Below are positions 42,016-52,456 of a DNA stretch of 64,000 nt, in pieces (position 1 is the stretch's first letter; every line of letters begins with the position of its first letter). Location: NCBI GenBank assembly GCA_023400235.1, contig JAEXFI010000054.1:1-64000 (forward strand). The letters run 5' to 3'. The translations under genes and the position numbers were made by a program. The notes below the pieces were generated by a model. That model saw only the letters and a list, made by a program, of their open reading frames with translations. It was not told where the DNA came from and made no database searches. This DNA is from Bacillota bacterium. Its GTDB lineage: Bacteria; Bacillota; Clostridia; Acetivibrionales; DSM-1351.

Positions 42016-45000
42016 CTAAAACAGCGTCAACTGCTCTGGATTTAGATACTGCATGACTTCCTCGTCCTCTTCCGCCCGCACATCCTTTACCACCACTCTC
42101 ATTCGGCCATCCTGGAGAATATCCTGATTTAGCAGATAGCTCACTCCGAACCTGGAGGTTAATTCTCTAGGTATCCTGTGCCCTGGAGCTATAAGCTGGA
42201 TATGGTTTTGCTTCATTATCTGAAACATTGGCTCCCACAGGTATACTGCTGATGTGGCTCCAAAAGGATTGTCCGCAATTATGACCTTTTTCGTCTTAAG
42301 CGTGGTATTGGTTATAGTCAGCATCCTTATAAACGATATGAGACATGCCGCAAAAATAAAGTAAAGAGAATTATTCTGTCCCTCGGAACCAACAGCATAT
42401 TCCCACCTGTAGAAACGGGAATTTTCTGATACACTTTCAATTTTAAAGAGCCTGACTGCGGCCTTGTCCATATCAACTATCTGGGCAAGCAATTCCTTTG
42501 TTGAAAGCTTTACTGCCACCCGTTTTCTGTCCACGGCTCCATCCTCGCTTATTTCTTTTACAATTCCGTCAATATGGTTCTTCATTCGCAGTTGCTTTTC
42601 TTTGTCCTCAAAGTCATTCATTTTTAATTCAATAATATTTACTCTTCTGCCGTTAACTTCTATTTTTGAAAGGGCTTCCATCTTCCTCAAGTGTCCCAGA
42701 ACCAGTTCAGCTCTCTGAATGCATCTGCGGGTGAAATCCTGCTGGTAGCTTTCCAGCTGCAATATGTCATTACTGATTTTTTGCATTTGCTGGTCAATAC
42801 TGCTTACATACTCCCGGAAAGCCTGCTGACGCTCCTTGCATCTGGCGGCTGTATCCGGCCGGCTAATCTTGTACAGCTCCTCCAGTGGCTCAGATATTAC
42901 AAAGGCGGCTGTCTCCATACGGATGGATGCAATTCTCTCACTCCATTTTTCACACTGACGGTTTATTGCTCTTTCCAGCGTTACATATTCTTCTTCAAAT
43001 GTTCTGAAAGCCTTCAGTTCTGCAGCGATCACTGTGGAATCCACCATTGAACCCATCCGTAGGATAAAGGAATCGTATAGCTCAGCCTGAGAATCCATTT
43101 TTGCACTTTCACTGTTTATTTTCTTCAGGTCCTCCTCCAGTCTGCCAAGCTCCTTACGGTAGCTTTCAATTAATTGGAGAGTAAACCTTATTTCCTCCTG
43201 ATATTTCTCTTCACTTTCATAGACAGGCAGCTCCTTAGCTTCCATATTCTCTATATCCTTGATAATTTCTCCCTTTTTCCCCTCTGCTTTTGATATTTTT
43301 GCAGTCAAACCTCCAATAGCCTTCTGAAGCTCCCCCAGCCTGCCTTCACTGTTCTCTTTATCACTCTTTGACTTCAGTATAATATCCTTTGTGGGTATGA
43401 TAACAACAAGCCCTTTCAATTCAGATTCCCATATATCTTCCAAATCTCTTTGATAATCTCTGTTAATTCTGTTTCTCGAATTTGACAGCCTCTCCTGGCA
43501 ATCCTCAGTATCCTGTCTGAGCCTTTTTTCATCTGCAAGCTGTCCACTTATGGCAGCCTGCAAGGCATTAAAGTCAGAACGTAGCTCTTCCAGCTGATGA
43601 TTATTTTCAAGTCCAGTGAAGCTTTCCACTCCTTTTACTTCCGACTCCAGATCATGAAGCTGCAGCCTCAGTCCCTCAATCTCTGCCTGAAGCTGAAGGG
43701 TTTTTGTGTCCATCGCAGCTATTTCATTTGTTATCCTGGCTATTTCCTTATGTGCAGACTCTTGAGCGGACTTCTTCTCCCTTATTTCCCTACTGATTTG
43801 GCTTTGCTCCTGCTGATACTTTATTAAATTGCCGAGTTTTTCAAGCTTTTCATCCGTCTGGTTAATAATTAACTGCAACTGGTTCAGCGTTTCTTCCATT
43901 CGGCTTTTTTCATTTATCAGCTGCGTTTTTTCTTTTCCGGCTGAAGAAAGCAGTTTATTAAGCTCTGCAATTTCTTTTTCAAGCTTTCCAGCCATTGTAA
44001 TATTTTCCTCAACCGCAAGCCTTGTATATTGCCTCATAAAAAGCAAAAGTGCATTCAGGTCTTCCCTTAGGCTGGCCAGCCTGGTGTCTGCATTCTCTGC
44101 TTCCTTATTCAAAACAGTCAGTTTGTCTTCTATACCTTGAAGGTATTGTATAAACTTATCGTCATTGACTAAAAGTTCGGAAAAGCTGCATACGTAAAAA
44201 ACCTCCTCCTTGGCCGGATCCTTTAAACTTCTTACGGCTTCAAGGTTTACCAGAGGAATAGGATAATCAGAGGAATAATCCGTCTTAATTCTTCCATTTT
44301 TAAGCCTTTCAAAGGATTTCCCGTCTACGACAACAGAGAACGGCAAAAAAGGCAGTGCCTCCAAAATTTCTACCTTCTTTGAGGATGGGCCCGCTTCTGC
44401 AATCCATTCAATACCGGGCTTAACATATTCACATTTAGGGCTAAGTGCTTCTGCAAATGCGATTACCTCTTCACTAGGGACATAATAACCCTTTTTTTCA
44501 GACAGCTGCTTTTTTTGCTTCAGCCTGCCAAGCTCTATTTCACTCTCCAGCCTTTTCAGGCCTTCCCTCTCAATCTGAAGTTCCAGTTCTTCCCGGTATT
44601 CCTCCAGACTGTTTTTGCTAAAGCCCAGGGCTCTTTGGCTTAAGCTCTCAAATTCCTCCTGATATTTTATCAACCAGCTGTCATGAACGTCTTTAGAGTG
44701 TTCACTTAGCTTTATATCACCTTTTATTTTTTGAATATATACGTCTTTTGCCTGTAATTCAGCCCCAATATCATGTATTCTCTGAACAGCCTCAGCCAAC
44801 TTCTTCTCCAGCTCTATTTTATTGTTTTCAGCTGCTTCAATAAGCTTTTGGGGTTCCAGCAGGGCTTCTATTTCACCATTTTTCATAAAATAGCTATGAA
44901 TCTCCTCCAAAAGTGCTCTTAACTCCATATCCCTTTTTCCTATGGGCTTAAGCTCTGCTTCCAGGGCTGCATCCTTTTTAGCCTGAGCCATAAGCTCATC

Positions 45001-46404
45001 ATTTCTTGACTTCCTCTGAGCAACAAGGATATTCAGAGTCTTTTCCTGCTGGGCGTCTATTGCGCGAAGCCTGTCCAGATTCTTATTTAACAGATACTTA
45101 AGACTGCCCGCCGTCGTTCTGTAATCTTCGATTACCTTATCCTTGTCTGTCTCCAGCACAGAAAGGCTTTTTTGCGCCTCCAGCAGTCTGGATTTTATTT
45201 TTCTGTAGACTCCGTACTCTTCCAGCGCCATAACCTCAAAATACCTTTTTTCCTGCTCTTTATGCTTTTCCTGGAGATTATTTTGCTCCGACTTGAGAAT
45301 GTCCAGCTCTTTATCCAGCCCCTTTATTTCAAAAGCAACAAGCCCTGCCTGCAGAAGCTTTAAAAGTATATTACCCTCAGCTACACCCGCCCTGTTTTCC
45401 TCCATCTTTTTCTCAGCTCCGTACTCAGAGCTTTTCAACTGCTGAAGCTTTTGCTCTATTAGGTTTCTGACAGCAACAGCCTGATGTTTACATTCCTCAA
45501 GCAGCAGAAAGCTATTCAGCAGCTCGTTATTTCTGTTACCGAACTCAGAATAATACTCTTTAATTCTTTCAAACTCAGTCATGTGACCTTTTAACTTCAG
45601 ATATTCACTGAGCCTTTTTCTGATCTCGATGAGCGTATCTGCCAGCAAAAGGCTTTCCTCGTTGCCTTTTTCTCCCTTATTCAGGGCTTCTACATCCTCA
45701 ACTATTTTGACAAACTGATTCTCAATAAGCTTCCTGGATGTTGGATTTTGCCTGAAATACGCTTCAATGCTGTTTTCTCCGCTATTAATGCCTTTGATGA
45801 TATTCCATTCTGCTGGAATAAGCTGTTGCCCCTTAATAAAGGTTTGGTACCTGTCTATTCCTTCAAAAATATCAGCGGGCAAGCCCTTTTGCTTTACCTG
45901 CTGAATAAATTTCCGAATATCGTCAAAGCCCGCATATGTCTTTTTGCCTGCTTCCCCGGAACACAGGGGTACAGTTTTAATACCGGTTATTCTATCATCA
46001 TTGTATAAAACGCACCAGTTAATATGCTCTATATCTCCTGCTGAAACATTCTCCTCATCTTCTCCGGCTGCTCCACTAGTAGCAGTACCCCTCCTTTTTC
46101 TGGCACTGAAGCCGGTCAATAAATATTTATAATCGCTGCCCTCTTCTAGTATCCATTCCACGGCCACATGAGAGGTTCTGTCCTTTCCGCCTTGAAACAG
46201 AAGGCTTACAGGCTTTTCTTTGCGCAGAAAACCCTTTGGAAGTACTGTCTGCAGGAGCATTAGGAGCAATAAAGATTTTCCGCCGCCATTTTCTAAATCA
46301 TAGGTGGCATTTTTCCCGTCCAGCTTCATTCTAAAATCATCATAAAATTGAGTTGCGTTATTAAAATGCACATTTACCAATCTGATTTCCTTTATGTGAG
46401 GCAT
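42016..46404 (-). CDS. jetC: Wadjet SMC-like ATPase JetC
   Basis: A 1462-residue SMC/MukB-like protein. Walker A is ENGGGKS (residues 38-44) at the N-terminus, and Walker B VIIADNPFG is near the C-terminus with the head segment NSLYFIFAACLISF before it. Between them lie two very long coiled coils around a hinge at about 640-760. In Wadjet systems JetC with JetA and JetB forms a condensin-like motor that extrudes loops on circular plasmid DNA, and JetD then cuts it. Its start overlaps the jetB stop (TGATG). It is the last gene of the operon; length fits the longer JetC subtypes. Confidence 0.9.
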   Translation of the reverse strand: MPHIKEIRLVNVHFNNATQFYDDFRMKLDGKNATYDLENGGGKSLLLLMLLQTVLPKGFLRKEKPVSLLFQGGKDRTSHVAVEWILEEGSDYKYLLTGFSARKRRGTATSGAAGEDEENVSAGDIEHINWCVLYNDDRITGIKTVPLCSGEAGKKTYAGFDDIRKFIQQVKQKGLPADIFEGIDRYQTFIKGQQLIPAEWNIIKGINSGENSIEAYFRQNPTSRKLIENQFVKIVEDVEALNKGEKGNEESLLLADTLIEIRKRLSEYLKLKGHMTEFERIKEYYSEFGNRNNELLNSFLLLEECKHQAVAVRNLIEQKLQQLKSSEYGAEKKMEENRAGVAEGNILLKLLQAGLVAFEIKGLDKELDILKSEQNNLQEKHKEQEKRYFEVMALEEYGVYRKIKSRLLEAQKSLSVLETDKDKVIEDYRTTAGSLKYLLNKNLDRLRAIDAQQEKTLNILVAQRKSRNDELMAQAKKDAALEAELKPIGKRDMELRALLEEIHSYFMKNGEIEALLEPQKLIEAAENNKIELEKKLAEAVQRIHDIGAELQAKDVYIQKIKGDIKLSEHSKDVHDSWLIKYQEEFESLSQRALGFSKNSLEEYREELELQIEREGLKRLESEIELGRLKQKKQLSEKKGYYVPSEEVIAFAEALSPKCEYVKPGIEWIAEAGPSSKKVEILEALPFLPFSVVVDGKSFERLKNGRIKTDYSSDYPIPLVNLEAVRSLKDPAKEEVFYVCSFSELLVNDDKFIQYLQGIEDKLTVLNKEAENADTRLASLREDLNALLLFMRQYTRLAVEENITMAGKLEKEIAELNKLLSSAGKEKTQLINEKSRMEETLNQLQLIINQTDEKLEKLGNLIKYQQEQSQISREIREKKSAQESAHKEIARITNEIAAMDTKTLQLQAEIEGLRLQLHDLESEVKGVESFTGLENNHQLEELRSDFNALQAAISGQLADEKRLRQDTEDCQERLSNSRNRINRDYQRDLEDIWESELKGLVVIIPTKDIILKSKSDKENSEGRLGELQKAIGGLTAKISKAEGKKGEIIKDIENMEAKELPVYESEEKYQEEIRFTLQLIESYRKELGRLEEDLKKINSESAKMDSQAELYDSFILRMGSMVDSTVIAAELKAFRTFEEEYVTLERAINRQCEKWSERIASIRMETAAFVISEPLEELYKISRPDTAARCKERQQAFREYVSSIDQQMQKISNDILQLESYQQDFTRRCIQRAELVLGHLRKMEALSKIEVNGRRVNIIELKMNDFEDKEKQLRMKNHIDGIVKEISEDGAVDRKRVAVKLSTKELLAQIVDMDKAAVRLFKIESVSENSRFYRWEYAVGSEGQNNSLYFIFAACLISFIRMLTITNTTLKTKKVIIADNPFGATSAVYLWEPMFQIMKQNHIQLIAPGHRIPRELTSRFGVSYLLNQDILQDGRMRVVVKDVRAEEDEEVMQYLNPEQLTLF

Positions 46405-47117
46405 CAGTAACTCACCTCCAGGCTCCTGACAAAGGACAGTATATCTTTTCTATTGTCCCTGTCTTCATAATAGTTCCATATTATTGTCTTAAATTTTTCT
46501 GTTGGATAGGCAATCCTCTGACTCCAGTCAATGATTAAAAGCTTTTCATCACTTAGAAACCTGCAAATCACTTCAACAAAGGCAACCTTATCATTTTTCC
46601 CACCCGAAACGCCTTCTCTGGCATCAGGAAGTCTTTGCCAAACTCTGGATATTTCATAAAAATCCAACTGACTGTCCTCACTGACCTTCTCAAGATCCTC
46701 AACCTGCATTAACGTATCAAACCTCTTTGAAACAGCTGCAATCAAATCACTTATTTTAATATAAGCAACTGGAGTATCAGGATAGGCCTCCCTGTAAAAC
46801 ATGGTAATCAGTGTCATAATAACAAAATAACCTGTAAAAAGCTCACTGTTATTTGAAATATAGGGTATTTTATCCCTCAGCTCCTGATTTGTCCACCCAA
46901 ACAGCTTACTTCCAACCTCAGGGCATATAAACAATCTTTCATTTCCGCTGTAAACCTTCAACTCCAGCTTACCTGCAACATGGTGAAGCATTTCCTCCGT
47001 ATCGGTGCTGTACCTGTACTTTTCATATAGCAACACATTCCTGCTTCTGCTAACCTCTTCACCTTGCAAAAGTGCTTTAAGGATTTCCAGTGCGTCATCC
47101 AGAATTTCTGTCGTCAT
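46404..47117 (-). CDS. jetB: Wadjet subunit JetB (MukE-like)
   Basis: A 237-residue protein in the position and size of JetB, the kite/MukE-like winged-helix subunit bridging the SMC heads. Sequence features include LLHHVAGKLELKVYSG-type helices at the N-terminus and a C-terminal YRFLSDEKLLIIDW-like stretch (RFLSDEKLLIIDWSQR). I believe it corresponds to the DUF6063 group, which would point to Wadjet type III; this needs a profile search. GGAGAGAG precedes the ATG. It lies 15 bp after jetA and overlaps jetC by one base. Confidence 0.75.
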   Translation of the reverse strand: MTTEILDDALEILKALLQGEEVSRSRNVLLYEKYRYSTDTEEMLHHVAGKLELKVYSGNERLFICPEVGSKLFGWTNQELRDKIPYISNNSELFTGYFVIMTLITMFYREAYPDTPVAYIKISDLIAAVSKRFDTLMQVEDLEKVSEDSQLDFYEISRVWQRLPDAREGVSGGKNDKVAFVEVICRFLSDEKLLIIDWSQRIAYPTEKFKTIIWNYYEDRDNRKDILSFVRSLEVSY

Positions 47118-47132
47118 GGTTCTCTCTCTCCT

Positions 47133-48749
47133 TTAGGCAAGACTAAATATCATATTTGTAATCTTAAGGCCGGGTAAAAGCTCAATCTCCTCATCAGGAT
47201 AACTGGTTACTGTTATACCGTTAATGCCGCTTACGGGATTTACTTTATATGCTGCCCTGGCAAAAATCTCTTCAATTGTTTTCATATCATCCTCAGCCTT
47301 GGGAGCTGCATCTGTAAAGCTAAGCATCCTATCCTGCTGGCCAATCTGCTTGTCTCTGTTCAGCTCAATGATAAAGCTAATAAAATCGCCGTTGTAGACA
47401 GCGGCTTCCGAATTTTTCTCAACCAGTAGACTGCAAAACTCTTTTAAATCCAGCTCCTTATGTTCGGTCAAAGCTTCGAGCAGTCTTGACGCATAAAAAA
47501 TAAAATTACCCTTTACCCTGCTTCTGGTAATATCATCTATCGTAACCCTGTCGGAATCCTTTTCTTCCTCTGTTTCCATATTGTCCTCCAGCCTGCTTTT
47601 CACCACACTTTGGGGCTCTAATACCCTTAACAGGTTAAAACTCTTCCTGACATTGGGATTAATCAAGGGCTCAAAGATATATTTCAGCAGCTCAGGAGTT
47701 TCATTGTGAGAAACCAGCCTTTCAAACTCTCGCTGAAAATTGAATCTCTCTGTAAATATGGCTTTTCTCCTTAAACCCAACACATTGTCATATTCCTTTG
47801 TGAAGGTGACAGCTTCCTTAAGAAGCTCAGTATGCAGAGTTTGTGCCCTGCCGATTTCCTTTTCGATAATCTTTATCAAGGTAAAAGCTCTCAGTTCCTT
47901 GTCTGAGGCCTTACCGGCATTAATCCTGTCAATATATTCTCCGAAGGCATTCTGAACATTATTTATGGCCAGACTAAAAAGCTCGGATTCCTCCTGAAAT
48001 TGCTGCACAATGCTCCTGTGATAAGACATATAATCTTCCACCGAGTCCATCTCTCCATACATCAGGGCTTCCAGCAAGGTGTACTTTTTGTCTTTCTTTT
48101 TTTGCACCTCCATATTTAACCGCCTGACGGTTTCATATGCAAAGCCGAAGGCCCCCTTTTCCATCTGCTTCTGGAAAAGCATCAGGTTGATAGTGATTTT
48201 TGTTTCTTCCGGAAATTCCTTGGTTTTAAGATAAAAATCTACTCCCTGCTCAGTTATGAAATATTGGAGAGTACCATTCTCTGCCTGCTTTATTTCAATA
48301 AATTTAACATACTTTTCTCTATATGCCTGAACTTTGAAGCTGAAAGTGTTCTGGACAAAATTACGACCGCCGTTCTGGAGACTATCCAGAAGCTCAAAGG
48401 CAATATCCCGGGATATTTCGGGCTCAGGCCCGGAAATATAGATTCTTTTCAGGGCTTTGGAAACAAATGCTTCGACATCATCAAAGGTAAGACCTCGGTG
48501 CTTCAGTTTGCCTTCATATATTAAATAAGCCAGCACCAGAAAGGATAATTCCGGGATCAGCTCAATGTACCTTTGATCCAGCTTTCGCTTCCTGAGAAGC
48601 TCCATTATGGGATAAAATACTTTAATCTGATCCATACGCATATCAATTTCATCTGTAAAATCTTCTATAAGGCTTATTTCAGGGTCTTTTCCAGCTGTGT
48701 TCTCCCTGATAATTTCCCGTGCAAGTATATCGTCCCTATCTTCAATCAT
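47133..48749 (-). CDS. jetA: Wadjet subunit JetA (MukF-like kleisin)
   Basis: A 538-residue mostly helical protein in the position of JetA, the kleisin that links the SMC heads. Charged helices predominate (for example ERFNFQREFERLVSHNETPE), with a winged-helix-like N-terminus (EIDMRMDQIKVFYPIMELL). Identity rests mainly on the four-gene context and size; the sequence is not of the DUF3375 form as far as I can tell, consistent with a non-type-I Wadjet. It overlaps the end of jetD by 8 bases. Confidence 0.75.
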   Translation of the reverse strand: MIEDRDDILAREIIRENTAGKDPEISLIEDFTDEIDMRMDQIKVFYPIMELLRKRKLDQRYIELIPELSFLVLAYLIYEGKLKHRGLTFDDVEAFVSKALKRIYISGPEPEISRDIAFELLDSLQNGGRNFVQNTFSFKVQAYREKYVKFIEIKQAENGTLQYFITEQGVDFYLKTKEFPEETKITINLMLFQKQMEKGAFGFAYETVRRLNMEVQKKKDKKYTLLEALMYGEMDSVEDYMSYHRSIVQQFQEESELFSLAINNVQNAFGEYIDRINAGKASDKELRAFTLIKIIEKEIGRAQTLHTELLKEAVTFTKEYDNVLGLRRKAIFTERFNFQREFERLVSHNETPELLKYIFEPLINPNVRKSFNLLRVLEPQSVVKSRLEDNMETEEEKDSDRVTIDDITRSRVKGNFIFYASRLLEALTEHKELDLKEFCSLLVEKNSEAAVYNGDFISFIIELNRDKQIGQQDRMLSFTDAAPKAEDDMKTIEEIFARAAYKVNPVSGINGITVTSYPDEEIELLPGLKITNMIFSLA

Positions 48750-49860
48750 GTTTATATCTGAACCTTTCTTTCATTACAGCAGCGGACAAGGCCTCCTGAG
48801 GTATATAAAAGCCACCGTTGATAAGCTTCCGTATTTTTACCGCTATATTTATATCAAAGTCGTTTACAAACTGTATAACATTTTCCTCTATGACCTTTTG
48901 TTGCTTGGGAGTTTTAGAAGGCCCCTTCTTCAGTCCGACCTCAAGCACTGCCTCATAACCTTTGTAAAAAGGAACAATCCTGAATTCTGTAAATCTCGAC
49001 TTAAGTTCACAGTAAATATTTATCCCCTCGGCATCCAGGTCTCCAAAGTAGTGAATTGTATCCACTAAGGGATTAATCTCATATTCCTCAACATATTTAA
49101 AGCTGCTGAGTATTTTTTTACCCTCTCCATAAATAAGCATATCAGTCTTGATTTCTGCTGGCAAATCCATAACATTTCTTTTAAAGGACCAGAAGGTGTC
49201 CTTGTTTTCTACTATGAAAACATTTCGACTTTTTTTTGAATAAAAATCCTTCTTTTGAAAACTGAAAAATGGCTCCACTGTTTCAACACACCCCAGCTGC
49301 CGGTAGTTCAGGCCCATCCGTTTTAAAACAATTTCTCCACGGCTTCTGGCTTTTTCATCACCCCTGAAGAATTTTTCATCCCCAAAGAGTTCATATGCAC
49401 GTTCATTTACCGTAACCACACTGCTATCTTTATTTCTCATATAATTTAAGATTATATGGATTATATCTATATCCTCAAAATAATTCTCCGGATTTTTCAA
49501 ATAATAGTCTACTGCTGCAGGAGGTGTTATGCTTCTGATAATCTCTGAACTAAGCCGATTATCCTTCTTTTCGTTTTGAGTAACCTTTTTGTATTTGGAG
49601 TAAAGCCCCTTATGATTTGGCTTATTGCCAACGGAGGATATGCTGTTTTCAGAGACCAAAGCTTTTATGCAGTTTATAAATGCAGCTTGTCCCTTGGGGC
49701 TTTGAAGAAAAACAGGCATGTCGGAATTAATGCTTTCAGCAGCAGAAAGCAAATTCCTCAAAGGTACAAAAGTATTTTCCCATTGACTAATCACTCTTTT
49801 TAAAGCTGTATATATTTCCTGCTCCACATATTTATTCCTTTCATTTGATTCACTTCTCAT
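48742..49860 (-). CDS. jetD: Wadjet nuclease subunit JetD
   Basis: A 372-residue protein with the JetD C-terminal TOPRIM-like nuclease domain. An acidic residue lies in VFIVENKDTFWSF (Glu218), and the DxD pair is Asp274/Asp276 in HYFGDLDAEGI, resembling topoisomerase VI A and DUF2220 proteins. The N-terminal part has the winged-helix arm used to bind DNA. The upstream ATG lacks a ribosome binding site; a GTG at 49825-49827 has AAAGG 9 bases upstream and could be the real start (361 aa). It is the first gene of the operon, behind a promoter at 49884-49912. Confidence 0.85.
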   Translation of the reverse strand: MRSESNERNKYVEQEIYTALKRVISQWENTFVPLRNLLSAAESINSDMPVFLQSPKGQAAFINCIKALVSENSISSVGNKPNHKGLYSKYKKVTQNEKKDNRLSSEIIRSITPPAAVDYYLKNPENYFEDIDIIHIILNYMRNKDSSVVTVNERAYELFGDEKFFRGDEKARSRGEIVLKRMGLNYRQLGCVETVEPFFSFQKKDFYSKKSRNVFIVENKDTFWSFKRNVMDLPAEIKTDMLIYGEGKKILSSFKYVEEYEINPLVDTIHYFGDLDAEGINIYCELKSRFTEFRIVPFYKGYEAVLEVGLKKGPSKTPKQQKVIEENVIQFVNDFDINIAVKIRKLINGGFYIPQEALSAAVMKERFRYKHD

Positions 49861-49883
49861 TATACATAAGAATGACTGTGAAG

Positions 49884-49912
49884 AGTATATATAAAAGTAA
49901 TTTTTAGTTAAA
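49884..49912 (-). promoter_or_regulatory. Promoter for the Wadjet operon
   Basis: TTTAAC (49907-49912) and TATACT (49884-49889) on the minus strand with a 17-base spacer, about 25-60 bp upstream of jetD. Confidence 0.5.
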
Positions 49913-49972
49913 GAGTCTGTACCTAAGCAGCTTTAGACTCCTTCGCTTTTCAGCCGAGAGTAATTGACACTG

Positions 49973-52456
49973 CTATTCAACAATTTCTATGGCTTCCACG
50001 ATACTCCTCTTTGCAATCCCACCCAGAGGGAGGCAGGTGGCAAGCAGACAAGCCACAATAGACATGGCGGACGCCTGTAGCACCGGTGACACCGGAAAAG
50101 CCGTCAATGCTATCTTATCGGTGACTGCCGCTTCTGCCATGATGGTGCAAATATATCCTGCTATTGCACCGAATGCACTTGCTATTATTCCATAGTAGGC
50201 ACCTTCCCACAAAAAGCTCTTGTACAGGCCTGCTTTACTCATTCCCACAGCGCGCTGCATTCCGATTTCATTGACGCGGGTATGAATGTTGGTATAGGTC
50301 GTATTGATAATGTTCAAAAGTCCGATAAGTCCAATAAACAGTATCATTCCCCAGCCCAGCAGCTTTATTTGCCTGTAGCTTTCCTCCAGCTGCTTGTCGG
50401 TATTCTGATAGGAAAGCCACCGGCTGCCCGTTGTTTTATTGCACATCTGTTCAATTTTTTGCTCCAATACATGTTTATCCGTTCCGGCCGCTAACACCGG
50501 ATATAGTTCAGAATAAGTGTTTTTCCCTGTCAGCTCGTCATAGACCGTATCAAAGGCCACCACTTGAACACCATTTACAAACCCTTGATTATCTAGTCCT
50601 ACAGCGTTGCATATGCCCAGCACTTTAAGTTCTCTTCCGGCAACTGAAACAGTATCTCCCCTTTTAAAGGAGGTAGTTTCCGACTGTCTTCCCTCATAAG
50701 AAATGGACACAGGATTTTTTACCAGGCATGCTTTCCCGTCTTTTATCTCTTGTAGCTCCTCTGTTGTTAGTGTCTGCAAAAGTATTTTAAAGCGTTCCAG
50801 GTCCACGCCCACAATTTGAAGAGTTTCACCGGGCTTGAGCCGGAATCCTGTCTCAATTGGCAGCGTACCGTTGCTTTGCTGCATATAAAGTCTGTATTTC
50901 AAAGTGTGCAGGCAGGCTACCCCTTCATACAAATTTAACTCCTTCACAACAGCCGGTTCAAAGCCCACCGCCTCATTGGTAATGGAATAACCGCCCAAAT
51001 GCAGTTTTTGAACGTCCTTGGAGATATCCAGCAAGCCTGAGAAGGATTGAAGAGCCACGAATACCGTAATGCTCATTACTAAAGAGAGAATTGTGATAGT
51101 GGTCCTCCCCATATTTCTTTTCAGGTTCAGCCTTGCATAAAATGCTTCAAAATGCCGTATGGATCTCTCTCGGCGACTCATCCTTTTAACTTTGCCTGTT
51201 ATACCGTTCATGGCAACCGTAGGTGAGACTTTTGCGGCATAATGCGCCACGGGCATAGCGGCAATGAAGGCGGATATCAATGTAATGGTGGTACTGATCA
51301 GCAGCGGAAGCAGTTTTCCCTTACTGCTTCCCGCAATCAAGGCTTGGAGTTCCGCCATATTCTGTACCATAAAAATCTCCGGAGAAAACAGGCTTGTGGC
51401 TGCTTTTGTGATTCCACCGGCTGACAGTACACCCAGAACAGCACCTGCCGGAATGCCAATAAGGCATAGCAGGATAAGCTGTTCTGCAACCAAAAGATAA
51501 AGCTGCCTTTGCCGCCCTCCAATTGCCCGCAAAATTCCATAATCTTTAATTCGTTTACTTACAGTGATTTTTAAAACATTGTAAATGACGAGGCCTGCTG
51601 CTAATAAAACCAAAGAACCAATTATGATACCAGCAGCTATCATATAGGAAATACCACCGCCGCCCGGGTCAGAGTCACTTTCCTGTTTATCATATTTTAT
51701 GCCCAGGGCCTTCAGGTAAAGCCAATTGTATTGTATACGGCTGCCGGGGAGCTCAACCTTGTCAGCAAGCTTGTGTACGGTCTGTTGAAAGCTCTTTTTT
51801 TCCTTTGTGCGGAAATCCGTGGAATAGAGCATATATTTTTCAGGCAAATATTTTTCAGCGGCTCCCCTCCCTGCAATTCCGGTGACAATCCCGGAAACGT
51901 AGGCAAGGTAATTGCTTTTTAAAATTCCGCACAGTGTAAACTCCGCTTTATAAGCATATGCTTCTTCCTTGTCCTCCAGTATGGAAATACTTAAATCAAG
52001 GGTAAGGGTATCGCCTATTTGGCCTGAGACACCCAGGTAATCCAGTGCATCCTGGGGTAAGGCAATCTCTCCGGGTCTCTGCGGGAGACGACCCTTGCTG
52101 ATTTGTGAAATGGCCGGATAAATCTCCAGGCTCTCCTTGTCATATTCTCTTAGCTGTAAAGCTATTCCGCTGTTTTTCAGCCTAGCCGTACCAAGAATGA
52201 TGTTGCTGCCCACAAAGGAGAGCGTGCCGGCTTCCTCAAGAATAGCTTTTTGCTCCTTTGTCAGGTTATGAAATGTGGCATAACGGTTGCCATTCAGCAG
52301 CCCTGCCTGCTGTTCCCGCAAGGCTTGCAAAATTCCCCAGGACTGCCCGATAACTGTTGTCATCATGGTGGATAGAACTATGGCAATCACCATAAGGGCG
52401 GTGGTCAGCTTTTGAGCGCTCAGTTCTTTCCACGCCAGCACATGATAAGCTTTCAT
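49973..52456 (-). CDS. FtsX-family ABC transporter permease
   Basis: An 827-residue membrane permease with two FtsX domains (about 260-400 and 695-815), each preceded by a large extracytoplasmic region, and an N-terminal membrane helix. The motifs YGILRAIGGRQRQLYLLVA and NEIGMQRAVGMSKAGLYK are typical of FtsX cores. It is the last gene of a response regulator-kinase-ATPase-permease operon and overlaps the ATPase gene (ATGA). Such modules usually export or resist antimicrobial peptides or remodel the envelope. Confidence 0.88.
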   Translation of the reverse strand: MKAYHVLAWKELSAQKLTTALMVIAIVLSTMMTTVIGQSWGILQALREQQAGLLNGNRYATFHNLTKEQKAILEEAGTLSFVGSNIILGTARLKNSGIALQLREYDKESLEIYPAISQISKGRLPQRPGEIALPQDALDYLGVSGQIGDTLTLDLSISILEDKEEAYAYKAEFTLCGILKSNYLAYVSGIVTGIAGRGAAEKYLPEKYMLYSTDFRTKEKKSFQQTVHKLADKVELPGSRIQYNWLYLKALGIKYDKQESDSDPGGGGISYMIAAGIIIGSLVLLAAGLVIYNVLKITVSKRIKDYGILRAIGGRQRQLYLLVAEQLILLCLIGIPAGAVLGVLSAGGITKAATSLFSPEIFMVQNMAELQALIAGSSKGKLLPLLISTTITLISAFIAAMPVAHYAAKVSPTVAMNGITGKVKRMSRRERSIRHFEAFYARLNLKRNMGRTTITILSLVMSITVFVALQSFSGLLDISKDVQKLHLGGYSITNEAVGFEPAVVKELNLYEGVACLHTLKYRLYMQQSNGTLPIETGFRLKPGETLQIVGVDLERFKILLQTLTTEELQEIKDGKACLVKNPVSISYEGRQSETTSFKRGDTVSVAGRELKVLGICNAVGLDNQGFVNGVQVVAFDTVYDELTGKNTYSELYPVLAAGTDKHVLEQKIEQMCNKTTGSRWLSYQNTDKQLEESYRQIKLLGWGMILFIGLIGLLNIINTTYTNIHTRVNEIGMQRAVGMSKAGLYKSFLWEGAYYGIIASAFGAIAGYICTIMAEAAVTDKIALTAFPVSPVLQASAMSIVACLLATCLPLGGIAKRSIVEAIEIVE

